Shown: piece after piece, positions 13,676 to 22,243 of the stretch
Layout of the letters: each line of letters opens with the position of its first letter
Numbering within the stretch: position 1 is the stretch's first letter
DNA from: Deltaproteobacteria bacterium
GTDB taxonomy: Bacteria > Myxococcota > Myxococcia > Myxococcales > Anaeromyxobacteraceae
Direction: 5' to 3'
Length of the DNA stretch: 64,000 nucleotides
Assembly: GCA_016214955.1 (NCBI GenBank)
Contig: JACRMN010000011.1
Coordinates: 59,888 to 123,887, forward strand
Notes under the pieces: generated by a model
Database searches by the model: none
Told to the model about the DNA's origin: nothing
What the model saw: only the letters and a program-made list of their open reading frames with translations
Program-made: the position numbers and the translations under genes

Positions 13676-14110
13676 TCACGCCTTGAAGAAGTCCACCAGC
13701 TCCGACTCCGCCGTCTCCGCGCCCATCTCCTTCTCGTAGCTGGCCTGGTCGTAGAGGTGGATGGTGCTGCCCATCCCCACCCAGACGACCTCCTTCGAGA
13801 GGCCGGCCCACTCTCGCAGCGCCGGGGGCACCAGCACCCGCCCGTGGGGATCGAGGTCCACCTCGTGGGCGGTGGAGTAGAAGCGCAGCACGTTCTTCTG
13901 GGCGCGGGCGTCGAGCGGCGAGGCCGCCAGCACCTTCTCGACGAGCTGCTTCCACACCGAGAGCGGCAGCGCCTGGACGCAGCGCCAGTGCGGGTAGCGG
14001 ATGAGGACGATCTTGGGCTCGCCGGCGGCGGCCAGCGTCTCCCGGAACCTGGCCGGGAGGCTGGTGCGCCCCTTCGCGTCGATCGCGTGCTGGAAGGTAC
14101 CGAAGAACAC
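13676..14110 (-). CDS. mraZ: Transcriptional regulator MraZ
   Basis: DNA-binding AbrB-like repressor of the division cluster. I start it at GTG 14110 (144 residues), because family members begin right at the FxGxFxHxIDAKGR motif (here FFGTFQHAIDAKGRTSLPAR). The frame stays open to a GTG at 14170, but that stretch is the operator, not coding sequence. The second half repeats the pattern as EVDLDPHGRVLVPPALR. Both halves carry the DxxGR motif that contacts TGGG repeats. First gene of the operon mraZ, STAS, rsmH, ftsL, ftsI. Confidence 0.93.
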   Translation of the reverse strand: MFFGTFQHAIDAKGRTSLPARFRETLAAAGEPKIVLIRYPHWRCVQALPLSVWKQLVEKVLAASPLDARAQKNVLRFYSTAHEVDLDPHGRVLVPPALREWAGLSKEVVWVGMGSTIHLYDQASYEKEMGAETAESELVDFFKA

Positions 14111-14120
14111 CCTGTGCCCG

Positions 14121-14160
14121 ATCCTGCCGCTGTGATCCGCGGTGATCCACTTTTTCCCAC
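14121..14160 (-). promoter_or_regulatory. Putative MraZ operator: 10-base direct repeats
   Basis: On the minus strand four 10-base units lie head to tail: GTGGGAAAAA, GTGGATCACC, GCGGATCACA and GCGGCAGGAT. MraZ of other bacteria binds several TGGG boxes spaced 10 bases apart just upstream of mraZ. Box sequence and period match, best in the first two units. The site lies between the promoter and the chosen mraZ start, which fits autorepression. Confidence 0.65.
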
Positions 14161-14170
14161 TACCGGGCAC

Positions 14171-14199
14171 GATCTAAGGAGATCTGCCGGAGATGTCAA
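14171..14199 (-). promoter_or_regulatory. Promoter of the mraZ operon
   Basis: On the minus strand a perfect TTGACA (14194-14199) is followed after 17 bases by TAGATC (14171-14176), a weak -10 box. Transcription would begin about where the MraZ repeats start. The -35 box and spacing are convincing; the -10 box is not. Confidence 0.5.
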
Positions 14200-14412
14200 C
14201 AAGCCCGCGAGGACACACGTTTTTTGGCTGATGATCCGTTCAGGATCGGCCCGGCCCGGTGGTGGAAAACCCGGGCGATCGCTTGGGGTAGGCGGCTGCC
14301 CACACCCTGCCGGCGGTATCGCCGTCCCGGGGAGGGCTGGATCGGGCTTGGCGGTGGCGCGCCTCCCCCCACCCGTCGGATGCTGCCTCCCCAACCGCCA
14401 ACCGGAGCCCCC

Positions 14413-15231
14413 ATGGCCGACCTCAAGGGCAAGACCCTCTTCATCACCGGCGCCAGCCGCGGCATCGGCCTCGCCATCGGGCAACGCGCCGCGCGCGACG
14501 GCGCCAACGTGGTCGTGGCCGCGAAGAGCAGCGTCCCCAACCCCAAGCTGCCCGGCACCATCCACACCGCCGCCGCCGAGATCGAGAAGGCCGGCGGCCG
14601 CGGGCTGGCCGTGGCCTGCGACATCCGCGAGGAGGGCCAGGTGCGGGCGGCGGTGGACGAGGCGGTGAAGCGCTTCGGCGGCATCGACGTGCTGGTGAAC
14701 AACGCCTCGGCCATCCACCTGGCAGGCACGCTGGAGATGCCGATGAAGCGCTACGACCTGATGCACCAGGTGAACGCGCGCGGCACCTACCTCTGCTCGC
14801 AGGCCTGCCTGCCCCACCTGCTCCGGGCCTCGAACCCGCACATCCTCAACCTCTCGCCGCCGCTCAACATGAACCCGCGCTGGTTCGCCAGCCACGCCGC
14901 CTACACCGCCGCCAAGTACGGCATGAGCCTCTACGCGCTCGGCATGGCCGAGGAGTTCCGCGGCCGGGTGGCGGTGAACGCCCTCTGGCCCCGGACCGTC
15001 ATCCAGACCGCGGCCCTCAACCTGCTGGGCGGCGACGAGACGGCGCGCCAGGGGCGCACCGCCGAGATCGTGGCCGATGCCGCCCACGCCATCCTGGTGA
15101 AGGACTTCAAGGCCTGCACCGGCAACTTCTTCCTCGACGAGGACCTCCTCCGGGCCGAGGGCGTCACCGACTTCGAGCGCTACGCGGTGGAGAAGGGGCG
15201 GGCGCTCCTGCCGGACTTCTTCCTGGACTGA
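14413..15231 (+). CDS. Short-chain dehydrogenase/reductase (HSDL2-like)
   Basis: NAD(P)-dependent oxidoreductase of 272 residues. Motifs: TGASRGIG cofactor loop (about 11-18), NNAS, and the active-site spacing Tyr-x-x-x-Lys in AAYTAAKYG. The catalytic Ser strand reads LNLSPPLN, as in hydroxysteroid-dehydrogenase-like protein 2 and its bacterial relatives, which also share the long insert AKSSVPNPKLPGTIH after the Rossmann start. ATG 14413 is chosen because the TGxxxGIG motif then falls at its usual position, although the frame is open further upstream. The substrate is unknown; the neighbouring acyl-CoA dehydrogenase hints at lipid metabolism. Confidence 0.9.
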   Translation: MADLKGKTLFITGASRGIGLAIGQRAARDGANVVVAAKSSVPNPKLPGTIHTAAAEIEKAGGRGLAVACDIREEGQVRAAVDEAVKRFGGIDVLVNNASAIHLAGTLEMPMKRYDLMHQVNARGTYLCSQACLPHLLRASNPHILNLSPPLNMNPRWFASHAAYTAAKYGMSLYALGMAEEFRGRVAVNALWPRTVIQTAALNLLGGDETARQGRTAEIVADAAHAILVKDFKACTGNFFLDEDLLRAEGVTDFERYAVEKGRALLPDFFLD

Positions 15232-15313
15232 GCAGGCCTGGCGATCCGGGATCACCTGCGGTGACACGAACGGCGCCCTCGCGGGCGTCAGCCCAGGGCC
15301 TGCGGCAGGTCCC

Positions 15314-16939
15314 TCAGGGGTGGATCAGGTCCGCCCCGTGCTGCGCCAGCCGCAGCACCGGCGCGAGCGGCCGCTGGTTGCCGCGGTCGAAGCAGGCCTG
15401 GGCGTGGGCGCAGGCCAGGCCGAGCTGCAGCGCCCTGCCCAGCGTGAGCCCGAGCCGCCGAGCCCCGGCCTCCAGCGCCTCGGGCTGCCCGGCGGTGGCC
15501 GAGAGCCAGGCGCGGGCGTGGGCCGCGGCCCGGGCCGCCGCCTCGGCCGCCGGCCGCAGCGCCGGATCCCGCACCGCCGCAAGGGGCCCGGAGAGCTCCG
15601 CCGCCAGCCCCTCGCCGGCGCCCGGCTCGCGCAGCGCGCGGAGCAGCTCCAGCGAGAGCACGTCGGTGGTCCCCTCCCAGATGGGCAGCACCTGGGCGTC
15701 GCGCAGCAGCCGCGGCAGGCCGGTGTCCTCGACGTAACCTGCGCCGCCGAAGCACTCCAGCGCCTCCGAGGCCACCGCCACCGCCTGCTTGCCGGTGGTG
15801 AGCTTGGCGAGGAGCACCAGCGCCCGCCGCGCCGCCGCCTCGGCCGGCGTGGCCGCGCCCCGCTCCACCCGCCCCTGCAGCGCCGCCGCCCGGAAGGAGA
15901 GCAGCAGCGCCCCGGTCCGCTCCGCCTCCATGCCGAGCAGGGTGTCGCGGTGGAGCGGCTTCTCGGCGAGCGGCGCCCGGAAGGCCACCCGCCGCCGGCC
16001 CCAGTCCTCCACCAGCGCCACCGCGCGGCGCATGCCCGCGGCGGCACAGACCGAGTTCCACAGGCGGGTGATGTTGAGCATGGGGGCGATGGCCTTCACG
16101 CCGCCCGAGAGGGCGGCCACCGGCGTGGCCAGCGCCCCCTCCAGCGCCACCTCGGCGGTGGGGAGCTTGCGGGTGCCGAGCTTCTCCTTGAGCCGCTCGA
16201 GGCGCAGCCCGTTCCATCGGCCGTCGGGGAGCCGGGTCTCCAGGTAGAAGAGGGCCAGCCCCTTGCCGCCGGGGCCGTTCCCCTCGGGGCGCGCCAGCGC
16301 CAGCGCCATCTCCGAGGTGGCCGCCGAGCTGAACCACTTGGTGCCCCAGAGGCGCCAGCCCTCGGGCGTCTGGCGAGCCTCGGTCTCGGCCCGCCCCACG
16401 TCGGAGCCGCCGGTGCGCTCGGTCATCCACTGGCCGCTGGTCCAGGCGGCCGCCGGATCGCGGGAGGTGAGCCGGGGCAGCGCCCGCGCCACCAGCGGCT
16501 GGTTGCCGTGGTCGAGCAGCGTCCGGGCGGCGCCGTCGGTCATGGCCAGCGGGCAGGAGTAGAGGTCGAGCGAGGGCTCGACCACGTGGAGCAGGGCGAA
16601 CTGCACCGTGCGGGCGTGGGGGCCGAACCGATCCTCGTAGCCGGTGGCCACCAGCCCGTGGCGGGCCGCCAGCGCCGCCGCCTCGCGCCACAGCGGCGTG
16701 AGCCGCACCTCGTCGATGCGGTGGCCCCAGGGGTCGAAGCTCACCAGCTCCGGCTCCAGCCGCCGCTCGGCGAGCTGCCGCTCGAGGAGCGCGCCGCCGG
16801 AGAGGGCCCCCAGCTCGCGCAGCTCCGGCTCCACCTCCCGGAGGACGTCCGGGGGCAGCGCCAGGGCGAGGTGCTCCCGCAGGAGGGCGTCGCCCTCCCA
16901 TTCGTTGCCGAGCCGGGGCGGCTCCTGGAAGAAGGCCAT
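15314..16939 (-). CDS. AidB-like acyl-CoA dehydrogenase
   Basis: FAD-dependent acyl-CoA dehydrogenase family protein, 541 residues. The AidB/long-form layout is clear: an extra N-terminal helical part with [13 protein letters not shown], the FAD loop [10 protein letters not shown], the middle beta domain with [20 protein letters not shown], and the C-terminal helical domain with [20 protein letters not shown] and PIWEGTTDV. The WEGT motif normally precedes the catalytic region in this family. Members act in acyl-CoA oxidation or, for AidB, bind DNA and protect against alkylation; which applies here cannot be told. It is convergent with the SDR gene. Confidence 0.9.
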   Translation of the reverse strand: MAFFQEPPRLGNEWEGDALLREHLALALPPDVLREVEPELRELGALSGGALLERQLAERRLEPELVSFDPWGHRIDEVRLTPLWREAAALAARHGLVATGYEDRFGPHARTVQFALLHVVEPSLDLYSCPLAMTDGAARTLLDHGNQPLVARALPRLTSRDPAAAWTSGQWMTERTGGSDVGRAETEARQTPEGWRLWGTKWFSSAATSEMALALARPEGNGPGGKGLALFYLETRLPDGRWNGLRLERLKEKLGTRKLPTAEVALEGALATPVAALSGGVKAIAPMLNITRLWNSVCAAAGMRRAVALVEDWGRRRVAFRAPLAEKPLHRDTLLGMEAERTGALLLSFRAAALQGRVERGAATPAEAAARRALVLLAKLTTGKQAVAVASEALECFGGAGYVEDTGLPRLLRDAQVLPIWEGTTDVLSLELLRALREPGAGEGLAAELSGPLAAVRDPALRPAAEAAARAAAHARAWLSATAGQPEALEAGARRLGLTLGRALQLGLACAHAQACFDRGNQRPLAPVLRLAQHGADLIHP

Positions 16940-17023
16940 GCAGGCCAGCGTACGCCCGGCCCGGCGGGATCGGGTAGCGGCGGAACGCCGGAGCCCCGGG
17001 ACGGGCCCCCGGCAGCGGCGCGC

Positions 17024-18382
17024 CTAGAAGGCGACCTGCGGCAGGTGCTTCAGCGACTCCTTCACCTTCTCGGCAGGGTACTCGAAGTCCTCGAGCTTGC
17101 CGGCGAAGTAGCTGTCGTAGGCGGCCATGTCCACGTGGCCGTGGCCCGAGAGGTTGAAGAGGATGGTGCGCGGCTTCTTCTCGGCCTTGGCGGCCAGGGC
17201 CTCGTCGATGGCGGCGCGGATGGCGTGGGACGACTCCGGCGCCGGGATGATGGCCTCGGTGCGCGCGAACTGCACCGCCGCCTCGAAGCAGCTCACCTGG
17301 CCCACGGCCTTGGCCTCGATGACCTTGTGGTGGGCCAGCAGCGACACCAGCGGCGCGGCGCCGTGGTAGCGCAGCCCCCCGGCGTGGATGCCCGGCGGCA
17401 TGAAGTCGTGACCCAGGGTGTACATCTTGGCGATGGGCGCCATCTGGGCGGTGTCGCCGTAGTCGAAGGCGTAGACGCCCTTGGTGAGGGTGGGGCAGCT
17501 GGTGGGCTCCACCGCCACGATGCGCACCTGCTTCCCGGAGGCCTTGTCGGCCACGAAGGGGAAGGCGATCCCGGCGAAGTTGGAGCCGCCGCCGTGGCAG
17601 CCGATGACGACGTCGGGGTAGTCGCCGGCGATGCGGAGCTGCTCCTTGGCCTCGAGGCCGATGACCGTCTGGTGCAGGCAGACGTGGTTGAGCACGCTGC
17701 CGAGCGCGTAGCGGGTGTCGTCGTGGGTGGCGGCGTCCTCCACCGCCTCGGAGATGGCGATGCCCAGCGAGCCCTGGCTGTCCGGGTCCCTGGCCAGGAT
17801 GGACCGGCCGGCGTTGGTGAGCGGCGAGGGCGAGGCGTGCACCTTCGCGCCCCAGAGCTGCATCATCGACTTGCGGTAGGGCTTCTGGCCGAAGGAGACC
17901 TTGACCATGTACACCGTGCACTCCAGCCCGAACATCTGGCAGGCGAGCGCGATGGAGGAGCCCCACTGGCCGGCGCCGGTCTCGGTGGCGATGCGCTTGG
18001 TGCCGGCGATCTTGTTGTAGTAGGCCTGCGGCACCGCGGTGTTGGGCTTGTGCGAGCCGGCCGGCGAGACGCCCTCGTACTTGTAGTAGATCCTGGCCGG
18101 CGTCCCCAGCGCCTGCTCCAGGCGGTGCGCCCGGTAGAGCGGCGAGGGGCGCCAGAGCCGGTAGATCTCCCGGACCTCGTCGGGGATCTTGATCCACCGC
18201 TCCGCCGACATCTCCTGCTCCAGCAGGCCGGGCGGGAAGAGCGGCAGCATGTCGGCGGGCGTGACCGGCTGCTTGGTCCCCGGGTGGAGCACCGGCGACG
18301 GCGGCGCCGGGAGGTCGGCGGCGACGTTGTACCAGTGGGTGGGGATCTGGCTCTCGGGGAGCAGGATCTTCGTCGGTTCCAT
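17024..18382 (-). CDS. trpB: TrpB2-type tryptophan synthase beta chain
   Basis: PLP enzyme condensing serine with indole. 452 residues, longer than TrpB1, with the N-terminal [13 protein letters not shown] and [12 protein letters not shown] blocks typical of TrpB2. The PLP lysine is in GSHKPNTA (about 115); substrate residues follow in [10 protein letters not shown], and the phosphate loop is CHGGGSNF. No trpA or other trp gene is nearby, as usual for TrpB2, which works without the alpha subunit or salvages indole. A single start ATG 18382 fits the family. Confidence 0.93.
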   Translation of the reverse strand: MEPTKILLPESQIPTHWYNVAADLPAPPSPVLHPGTKQPVTPADMLPLFPPGLLEQEMSAERWIKIPDEVREIYRLWRPSPLYRAHRLEQALGTPARIYYKYEGVSPAGSHKPNTAVPQAYYNKIAGTKRIATETGAGQWGSSIALACQMFGLECTVYMVKVSFGQKPYRKSMMQLWGAKVHASPSPLTNAGRSILARDPDSQGSLGIAISEAVEDAATHDDTRYALGSVLNHVCLHQTVIGLEAKEQLRIAGDYPDVVIGCHGGGSNFAGIAFPFVADKASGKQVRIVAVEPTSCPTLTKGVYAFDYGDTAQMAPIAKMYTLGHDFMPPGIHAGGLRYHGAAPLVSLLAHHKVIEAKAVGQVSCFEAAVQFARTEAIIPAPESSHAIRAAIDEALAAKAEKKPRTILFNLSGHGHVDMAAYDSYFAGKLEDFEYPAEKVKESLKHLPQVAF

Positions 18383-18431
18383 GTGCCCTCGGCGCGAAGA
18401 AGGGAAGAGGGCGATCCGAACCCAGAAGGGC

Positions 18432-18450
18432 CCCGCGCGTCAAGCGCGGG
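18432..18450 (-). terminator. Hairpin after the GMC oxidoreductase gene
   Basis: Seven-base arms CCCGCGC and GCGCGGG with a five-base loop lie 7 bases past the stop of the GMC gene. There is no long T-run, so it is a weak terminator candidate. Confidence 0.35.
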
Positions 18451-18456
18451 CGGCCC

Positions 18457-20007
18457 TCAGCGGACGTGGGGCGCGATCTGCTCGGCGGCCCAGTGGGCCA
18501 GGCCGAAGATGGAGAGCTGGGGGTTGACGCCAAGCGAGGTGGGGAACACCGAGCCGTCCACCACCCAGACGTTGTCCATCCCGTGCATCCGCAGCTTGGC
18601 GTCGACCACCGACTTCTCCGGGTCGCGCCCCATGGCGCAGCCGCCGAGCTGGTGGGCGGTGAAGAGCCCGACCCGCAGCGGCTCCCAGGGGGCCCGGTCG
18701 AGCAGCGCCAGGTCGGCCTCGCTGCGCATCTCCACCGGATCCTCGTGGAAGGAGACGGCGGCCTCGGCCCCGGCCGCCAGGTGGATGCGGGCCAGGGCGC
18801 GCGTGCCCTCGCGCAGGGCCTCCCACACCGGCTCGGGGATGGGGTAGTCGAGCCTCACCCGGCCGTCGGAGCCGACGCTCACCTCTCCGCCCTTCTCGTC
18901 GGGGAGGAAGCCGTCGATGGTGAGGGCGATGAGGGCGGCGGCGTGCGGCAGCCGCGCCATGAGCTCCTGGTGCCCCTCGCCGAACCCGGGGAAGGAGAGG
19001 CCCGCCAGCATGGGGTGCACCGGCGAGGTCTCCAGGAAGAAGCCCACGCGGCCCGGGCCGCGGTCGGCGAACTGGTGCGAGGCCACCGACTGCGGCGCGC
19101 CCGCCCAGCCCTCGATGCGGTGCCGGTAGAGGCCGGCCACGGCGGTCACCGGGTGCAGGAAGGTGCGCTTGCCCACGCGCCCGGAGACGTCGAGGCGCGA
19201 GCGCAGCAGCAGCACCGGGGTGTTGATGGCCCCGCCGGACAGGATCACCGCCCGGGGCCGCACCGTGACCCGCTTGCCGGTGGGCTTGTCGGTGCGCGGG
19301 TCGAGCACCTCGGCGTGCACCGCCAGCACCCGGCGGTCGCGGTACTCGAGGCGCACGGCGCGGGTGTTGGCGTAGAGCCGGGCGCCGTGGCCCAGGGCGT
19401 CGGGCAGGTAGCTCTGGTCCATCGAGGTGCGGGCGCCGATGGGGCAGCCCATGCCGCAGTAGCCCAGGTTCTGGCAGCCGCGCACGTTGCGCTTCACCCG
19501 GGCCCGCTCCCAGCCCAGCTTGCCGGCGCCGTTCCACAGGGCGGCGTTGTTGGCGTTGACCTCGTCGGCCGGCTGCTCGTGGATGCCGAGCCGCTCCTCC
19601 ACCGCCGCGAAGTGCGGCGCCAGCGCCTCGGGCGTCAGCCCCTCGACGCCGTGCACCCGGGCCCAGTGGGCCAGCACCCGGTCCGGCGTGCGGAAGCTGG
19701 TGGTCCAGTTGACGGTGGTGCCGCCGCCCACGGAGCGCCCCTGCAGCACCGCGATGGAGAGGTCGGCCGTGGCCCGCTGCCCGTGCTCCTGGTAGAGCTT
19801 GGGGTAGGCGTCGCCCTCCCGGAGCGTCGAGTCCTCGGGCCGGTGCCAGGGCCCCTCCTCCAGCACCACCACCCGCGCCCCCAGCGCCGCCAGCCGCGCC
19901 GCCACCACCGCGCCGCCCGCGCCCGAGCCCACCACGCACACGTCGGTGCGCTCCTCGACGTCGCGGGTCACCTCGCGGCCCGTCAGGATCTTGCCCTCAC
20001 CCGCCAC
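18457..20007 (-). CDS. GMC-family oxidoreductase, large subunit
   Basis: FAD-dependent dehydrogenase of alcohols or sugars, 516 residues from GTG 20007. FAD-binding starts at VVGSGAGGAVVAARL (about 25), followed by the GMC signature GRSVGGGTTVNW. Near the C-terminus are HQLGGCAMG and DGSVFPTSLGVNPQLSIF. NLGYCGMGCP provides a small Cys cluster seen in the choline-dehydrogenase-like bacterial branch. It has no signal peptide of its own. It overlaps by 11 bases the upstream gene for a Tat-exported small subunit, so both probably form one exported dehydrogenase that feeds electrons to a membrane cytochrome. Confidence 0.9.
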   Translation of the reverse strand: MAGEGKILTGREVTRDVEERTDVCVVGSGAGGAVVAARLAALGARVVVLEEGPWHRPEDSTLREGDAYPKLYQEHGQRATADLSIAVLQGRSVGGGTTVNWTTSFRTPDRVLAHWARVHGVEGLTPEALAPHFAAVEERLGIHEQPADEVNANNAALWNGAGKLGWERARVKRNVRGCQNLGYCGMGCPIGARTSMDQSYLPDALGHGARLYANTRAVRLEYRDRRVLAVHAEVLDPRTDKPTGKRVTVRPRAVILSGGAINTPVLLLRSRLDVSGRVGKRTFLHPVTAVAGLYRHRIEGWAGAPQSVASHQFADRGPGRVGFFLETSPVHPMLAGLSFPGFGEGHQELMARLPHAAALIALTIDGFLPDEKGGEVSVGSDGRVRLDYPIPEPVWEALREGTRALARIHLAAGAEAAVSFHEDPVEMRSEADLALLDRAPWEPLRVGLFTAHQLGGCAMGRDPEKSVVDAKLRMHGMDNVWVVDGSVFPTSLGVNPQLSIFGLAHWAAEQIAPHVR

Positions 20008-20725
20008 CGTCGCCTCCGGGGCCGGCTGGGAGGATCTGCGGCACCACCGGCTCCACGGGCACCGGCGCCGGCCGGAAGGGGCGAGGGCGCGGCGGCGGCG
20101 CGCCCTCCCCGGGCTCGGCCGGCCGGGTCTCGGGCGCCGGCTGCGGTCGCGGGGCGAGCGTGGGCGAGTTGGGCGGGCCGGGGTAGCCGACCGCGCCCCA
20201 GGTCTCGGGCGAGGAGTAGTAGGCGGCGGCCACCAGCCGCTTCAGGGCCCGGAACCCGGTGCGGCGCAGCGACAGCCGGCTGTTCTGCCACTGGCGCAGC
20301 CGCTTCTCCTGCGCCGGGCCGTCACACTCGGTGAAAAGGCGCGGCGAGAGATCGAGGACGCCGGAGAGGCCGCTCTCGAAGAGCGTCACCAGCTGGCGCA
20401 GCTCCTTCTGCGCCGAGGGGTGGGCCATGGCGGCGATGGCGTCGATCCGGGCCGGCAGCCCCACCTCGGCGGGCCGCGGGAAGCCCGGGTGCTCGGGCAC
20501 CATCCGGTTGGCGATGGCGAGGAGCACGGTGAGCTGGGCGGCGTCGAAGACCAGAAGCGGCTTCAGCGCCGGATCGACGCGGGTACGCCGCGTGGCCAGC
20601 CAGGTGCCGCCGCCGGCCGCCGCCAGGAGGACGGCGCCGAACAGCCCCTTCTTCAGGAATCCGCGACGCCCTTCCCGCTCGCCGGGAAGGAGGACGCGCA
20701 CCGGGCGCGGTCGCCTGCGAGCCAT
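19997..20725 (-). CDS. Gluconate 2-dehydrogenase subunit 3-like protein with Tat signal
   Basis: 242-residue protein from ATG 20725. The N-terminus RRGFLKKGLFGAVLLAAAGG is a Tat signal. The helical part (about 55-185) with FDAAQLTVLLAIANRMVPEH resembles the gluconate dehydrogenase subunit 3 family, small partners of GMC dehydrogenases. The last 50 residues are Pro-rich and low in complexity. The gene overlaps the large-subunit start, so the pair is translated together. The family suggests the small subunit carries the FAD-containing large subunit across the membrane; this has not been shown for this protein. Confidence 0.78.
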   Translation of the reverse strand: MARRRPRPVRVLLPGEREGRRGFLKKGLFGAVLLAAAGGGTWLATRRTRVDPALKPLLVFDAAQLTVLLAIANRMVPEHPGFPRPAEVGLPARIDAIAAMAHPSAQKELRQLVTLFESGLSGVLDLSPRLFTECDGPAQEKRLRQWQNSRLSLRRTGFRALKRLVAAAYYSSPETWGAVGYPGPPNSPTLAPRPQPAPETRPAEPGEGAPPPRPRPFRPAPVPVEPVVPQILPAGPGGDGGG

Positions 20726-21046
20726 GAGGGTCCGGGACGTTAGCGCAAAGCCGGCTGCCTGTCGCGCCGACGGGCAGCCGGGATTCGGGCCACCGGCCAG
20801 GACCCTGGCCCGGAAACGCCCGGGTGTTGGCCGCCCGCGGCAGGGCGCGCAGGCTCCCCGGCAGCGCCGAAACGGGCCAGAGGGCCTCGCGGGGCGGTGG
20901 GAACCCTGTCGGGCCCACACGCGAAGGCTGGCCCAAAGGTTGCGAGGGAGCCCATTCGCGGAGATCCTGGGGCCCTTCCGGACGGTGGGCTCGGGCCTGG
21001 GCGGGGAAAGCGGCGCAGCGGCCCCGCGGGCCCGGTGAGGCAGGGG
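20726..21046. other. Intergenic region between divergent genes
   Basis: This stretch of 321 bases separates the Tat-subunit gene (minus) from the PilZ-receiver gene (plus). The only signal I can support is a sigma-54-type site at 20928-20945. No convincing ORF with a ribosome binding site is seen. Confidence 0.6.
20928..20945 (+). promoter_or_regulatory. Candidate sigma-54 promoter
   Basis: CTGGCCCAAAGGTTGCGA keeps the two invariant parts of sigma-54 promoters, TGGC (-24) and TTGC (-12), with the correct seven bases between them. It lies about 100 bases ahead of the PilZ-receiver start, on the right strand. Confidence 0.45.
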
Positions 21047-21850
21047 ATGGTGGAGGAGAGAAGAAAGAGCGCTCGGTACCCGCTGGTGCTGGCCGTGACC
21101 TGGCCGGAGCCGGCGCCGGGAAAGGACCACACCGAGGACCTCTCGGCCACCGGCCTGTTCATCCGCACCGAGCGGGTGTTCACCAAAGGTGAGCGCATCC
21201 CCGTCGAGCTCTCCTTCCCCGGCCTGCTGGAGCGGACCCGGCTGACGGTGGAGGTGGTGCGCCGGCGCGAGCCCGGGCACGGCACCCCGGCCGGCCTGGG
21301 CGTCGCCATCCCGCCGGACGCAACGGCCGAGGCCCGGCGGCTCGACGCCCTGGCGCGGGCCGCCGCCGAGGCGGGCCACGGCGGGCGTCCCTTCCGCGTG
21401 CTGCTGGTGGAGGACAACGCGCTGGTGGCCACGATGTACGCCTCGGCGCTGCGCCGGCTCTCGGCGCGCGAGGGCATCGCCGGGCTCCAGGTGGAGACCT
21501 CGGCCAACGGCGACCAGGCGCTCCTGCGGCTGGGGGCCATGCCGCCGGTGGACCTGGTGATCACCGACGTCTACATGCCGGTCATGGACGGCCTGAAGCT
21601 GCTGGAGCGGATCCGGCAGGACCCGAAGCTCGCCGACCTGCCGGTGGTGGTCATCAGCTCCGGCACCTCCGACGAGGACGCCCGCGCCAGCGAGCTCGGG
21701 GCCCAGTTCTTCCTGCGCAAGCCGGTCAAGTACCAGGACATCGTGGCCACGGTGCGCACGCTGCTCGTGGCCTCCGCGCACCGCGAGCTGCGGGCCGCGC
21801 TCGGGTCGCCGGGAGGCTCGCCTCCGCCCGGCCGCCGGGGCGACGCCTAG
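21047..21850 (+). CDS. PilZ-domain response regulator
   Basis: 267 residues from ATG 21047 (AGGGG just upstream). An N-terminal PilZ domain has the c-di-GMP-binding pattern RRKSARYP and DLSATGLFIRT. From about residue 120 comes a CheY-like receiver: VLLVEDN, phosphoacceptor Asp in LVITDVYMPVMDG, switch residues in VVISSGTS, and the conserved Lys in LRKPVK. There is no DNA-binding output. The order PilZ then receiver suggests a protein that joins phosphorelay input to c-di-GMP sensing, as in motility regulators of myxobacteria. The cognate kinase is not in the window. Confidence 0.92.
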   Translation: MVEERRKSARYPLVLAVTWPEPAPGKDHTEDLSATGLFIRTERVFTKGERIPVELSFPGLLERTRLTVEVVRRREPGHGTPAGLGVAIPPDATAEARRLDALARAAAEAGHGGRPFRVLLVEDNALVATMYASALRRLSAREGIAGLQVETSANGDQALLRLGAMPPVDLVITDVYMPVMDGLKLLERIRQDPKLADLPVVVISSGTSDEDARASELGAQFFLRKPVKYQDIVATVRTLLVASAHRELRAALGSPGGSPPPGRRGDA

Positions 21851-22027
21851 CGTTCGACGGGGCGCGGGTGGACGGAGCGGGATCCCTCACCCCCCCGCGA
21901 GGGAGCCGCCCGCTGCCCGCGCCCCGGCCCACCCCGCCCACCGGCGGCATACTTCCGCTGGCGGGCGGCGGGCCATTGCCCCACGCGCCGTCCGCGGGAT
22001 AGCTTCGCCGCTTCCACGGGAGGATCC

Positions 22028-22240
22028 ATGGCCAAGGTGGCTGCGCACATCACGGGCACGGTGGTGAAGATCGAGAAGAAGCCGGGCGACGCGGTCCGCG
22101 AGGGCGAGGCCATCCTGATCCTCGAGTCGATGAAGATGGAGATGCCGCTCGAGTCGCCGGTGGGCGGCAAAGTGAAGGAGATCCTCTGCGCCGAGGGCCA
22201 GGCGGTCTCCGAGGGCGACACCCTGGCGGTCGTCGAGTAG
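22028..22240 (+). CDS. Stand-alone biotinyl/lipoyl carrier domain protein
   Basis: 70 residues, the whole protein being one biotinyl domain. The modification motif is ESMKMEM, with the target Lys at about residue 37 in the hairpin turn. Met on both sides of the Lys favours biotin over lipoate. It would be the carboxyl carrier of an acyl-CoA or oxaloacetate-type carboxylase, but no carboxylase subunit is nearby. GTG of the enoyl-CoA hydratase follows after 3 bases, so they share an operon. RBS GGGAGG lies before the ATG. Confidence 0.92.
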   Translation: MAKVAAHITGTVVKIEKKPGDAVREGEAILILESMKMEMPLESPVGGKVKEILCAEGQAVSEGDTLAVVE

Positions 22241-22243
22241 GCC

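Noticed and set aside
15320..18847. Long plus-strand frame opposite the acyl-CoA dehydrogenase, TrpB2 and GMC genes
   Set aside because: Low-complexity antisense shadow; the minus-strand genes have full family motifs.
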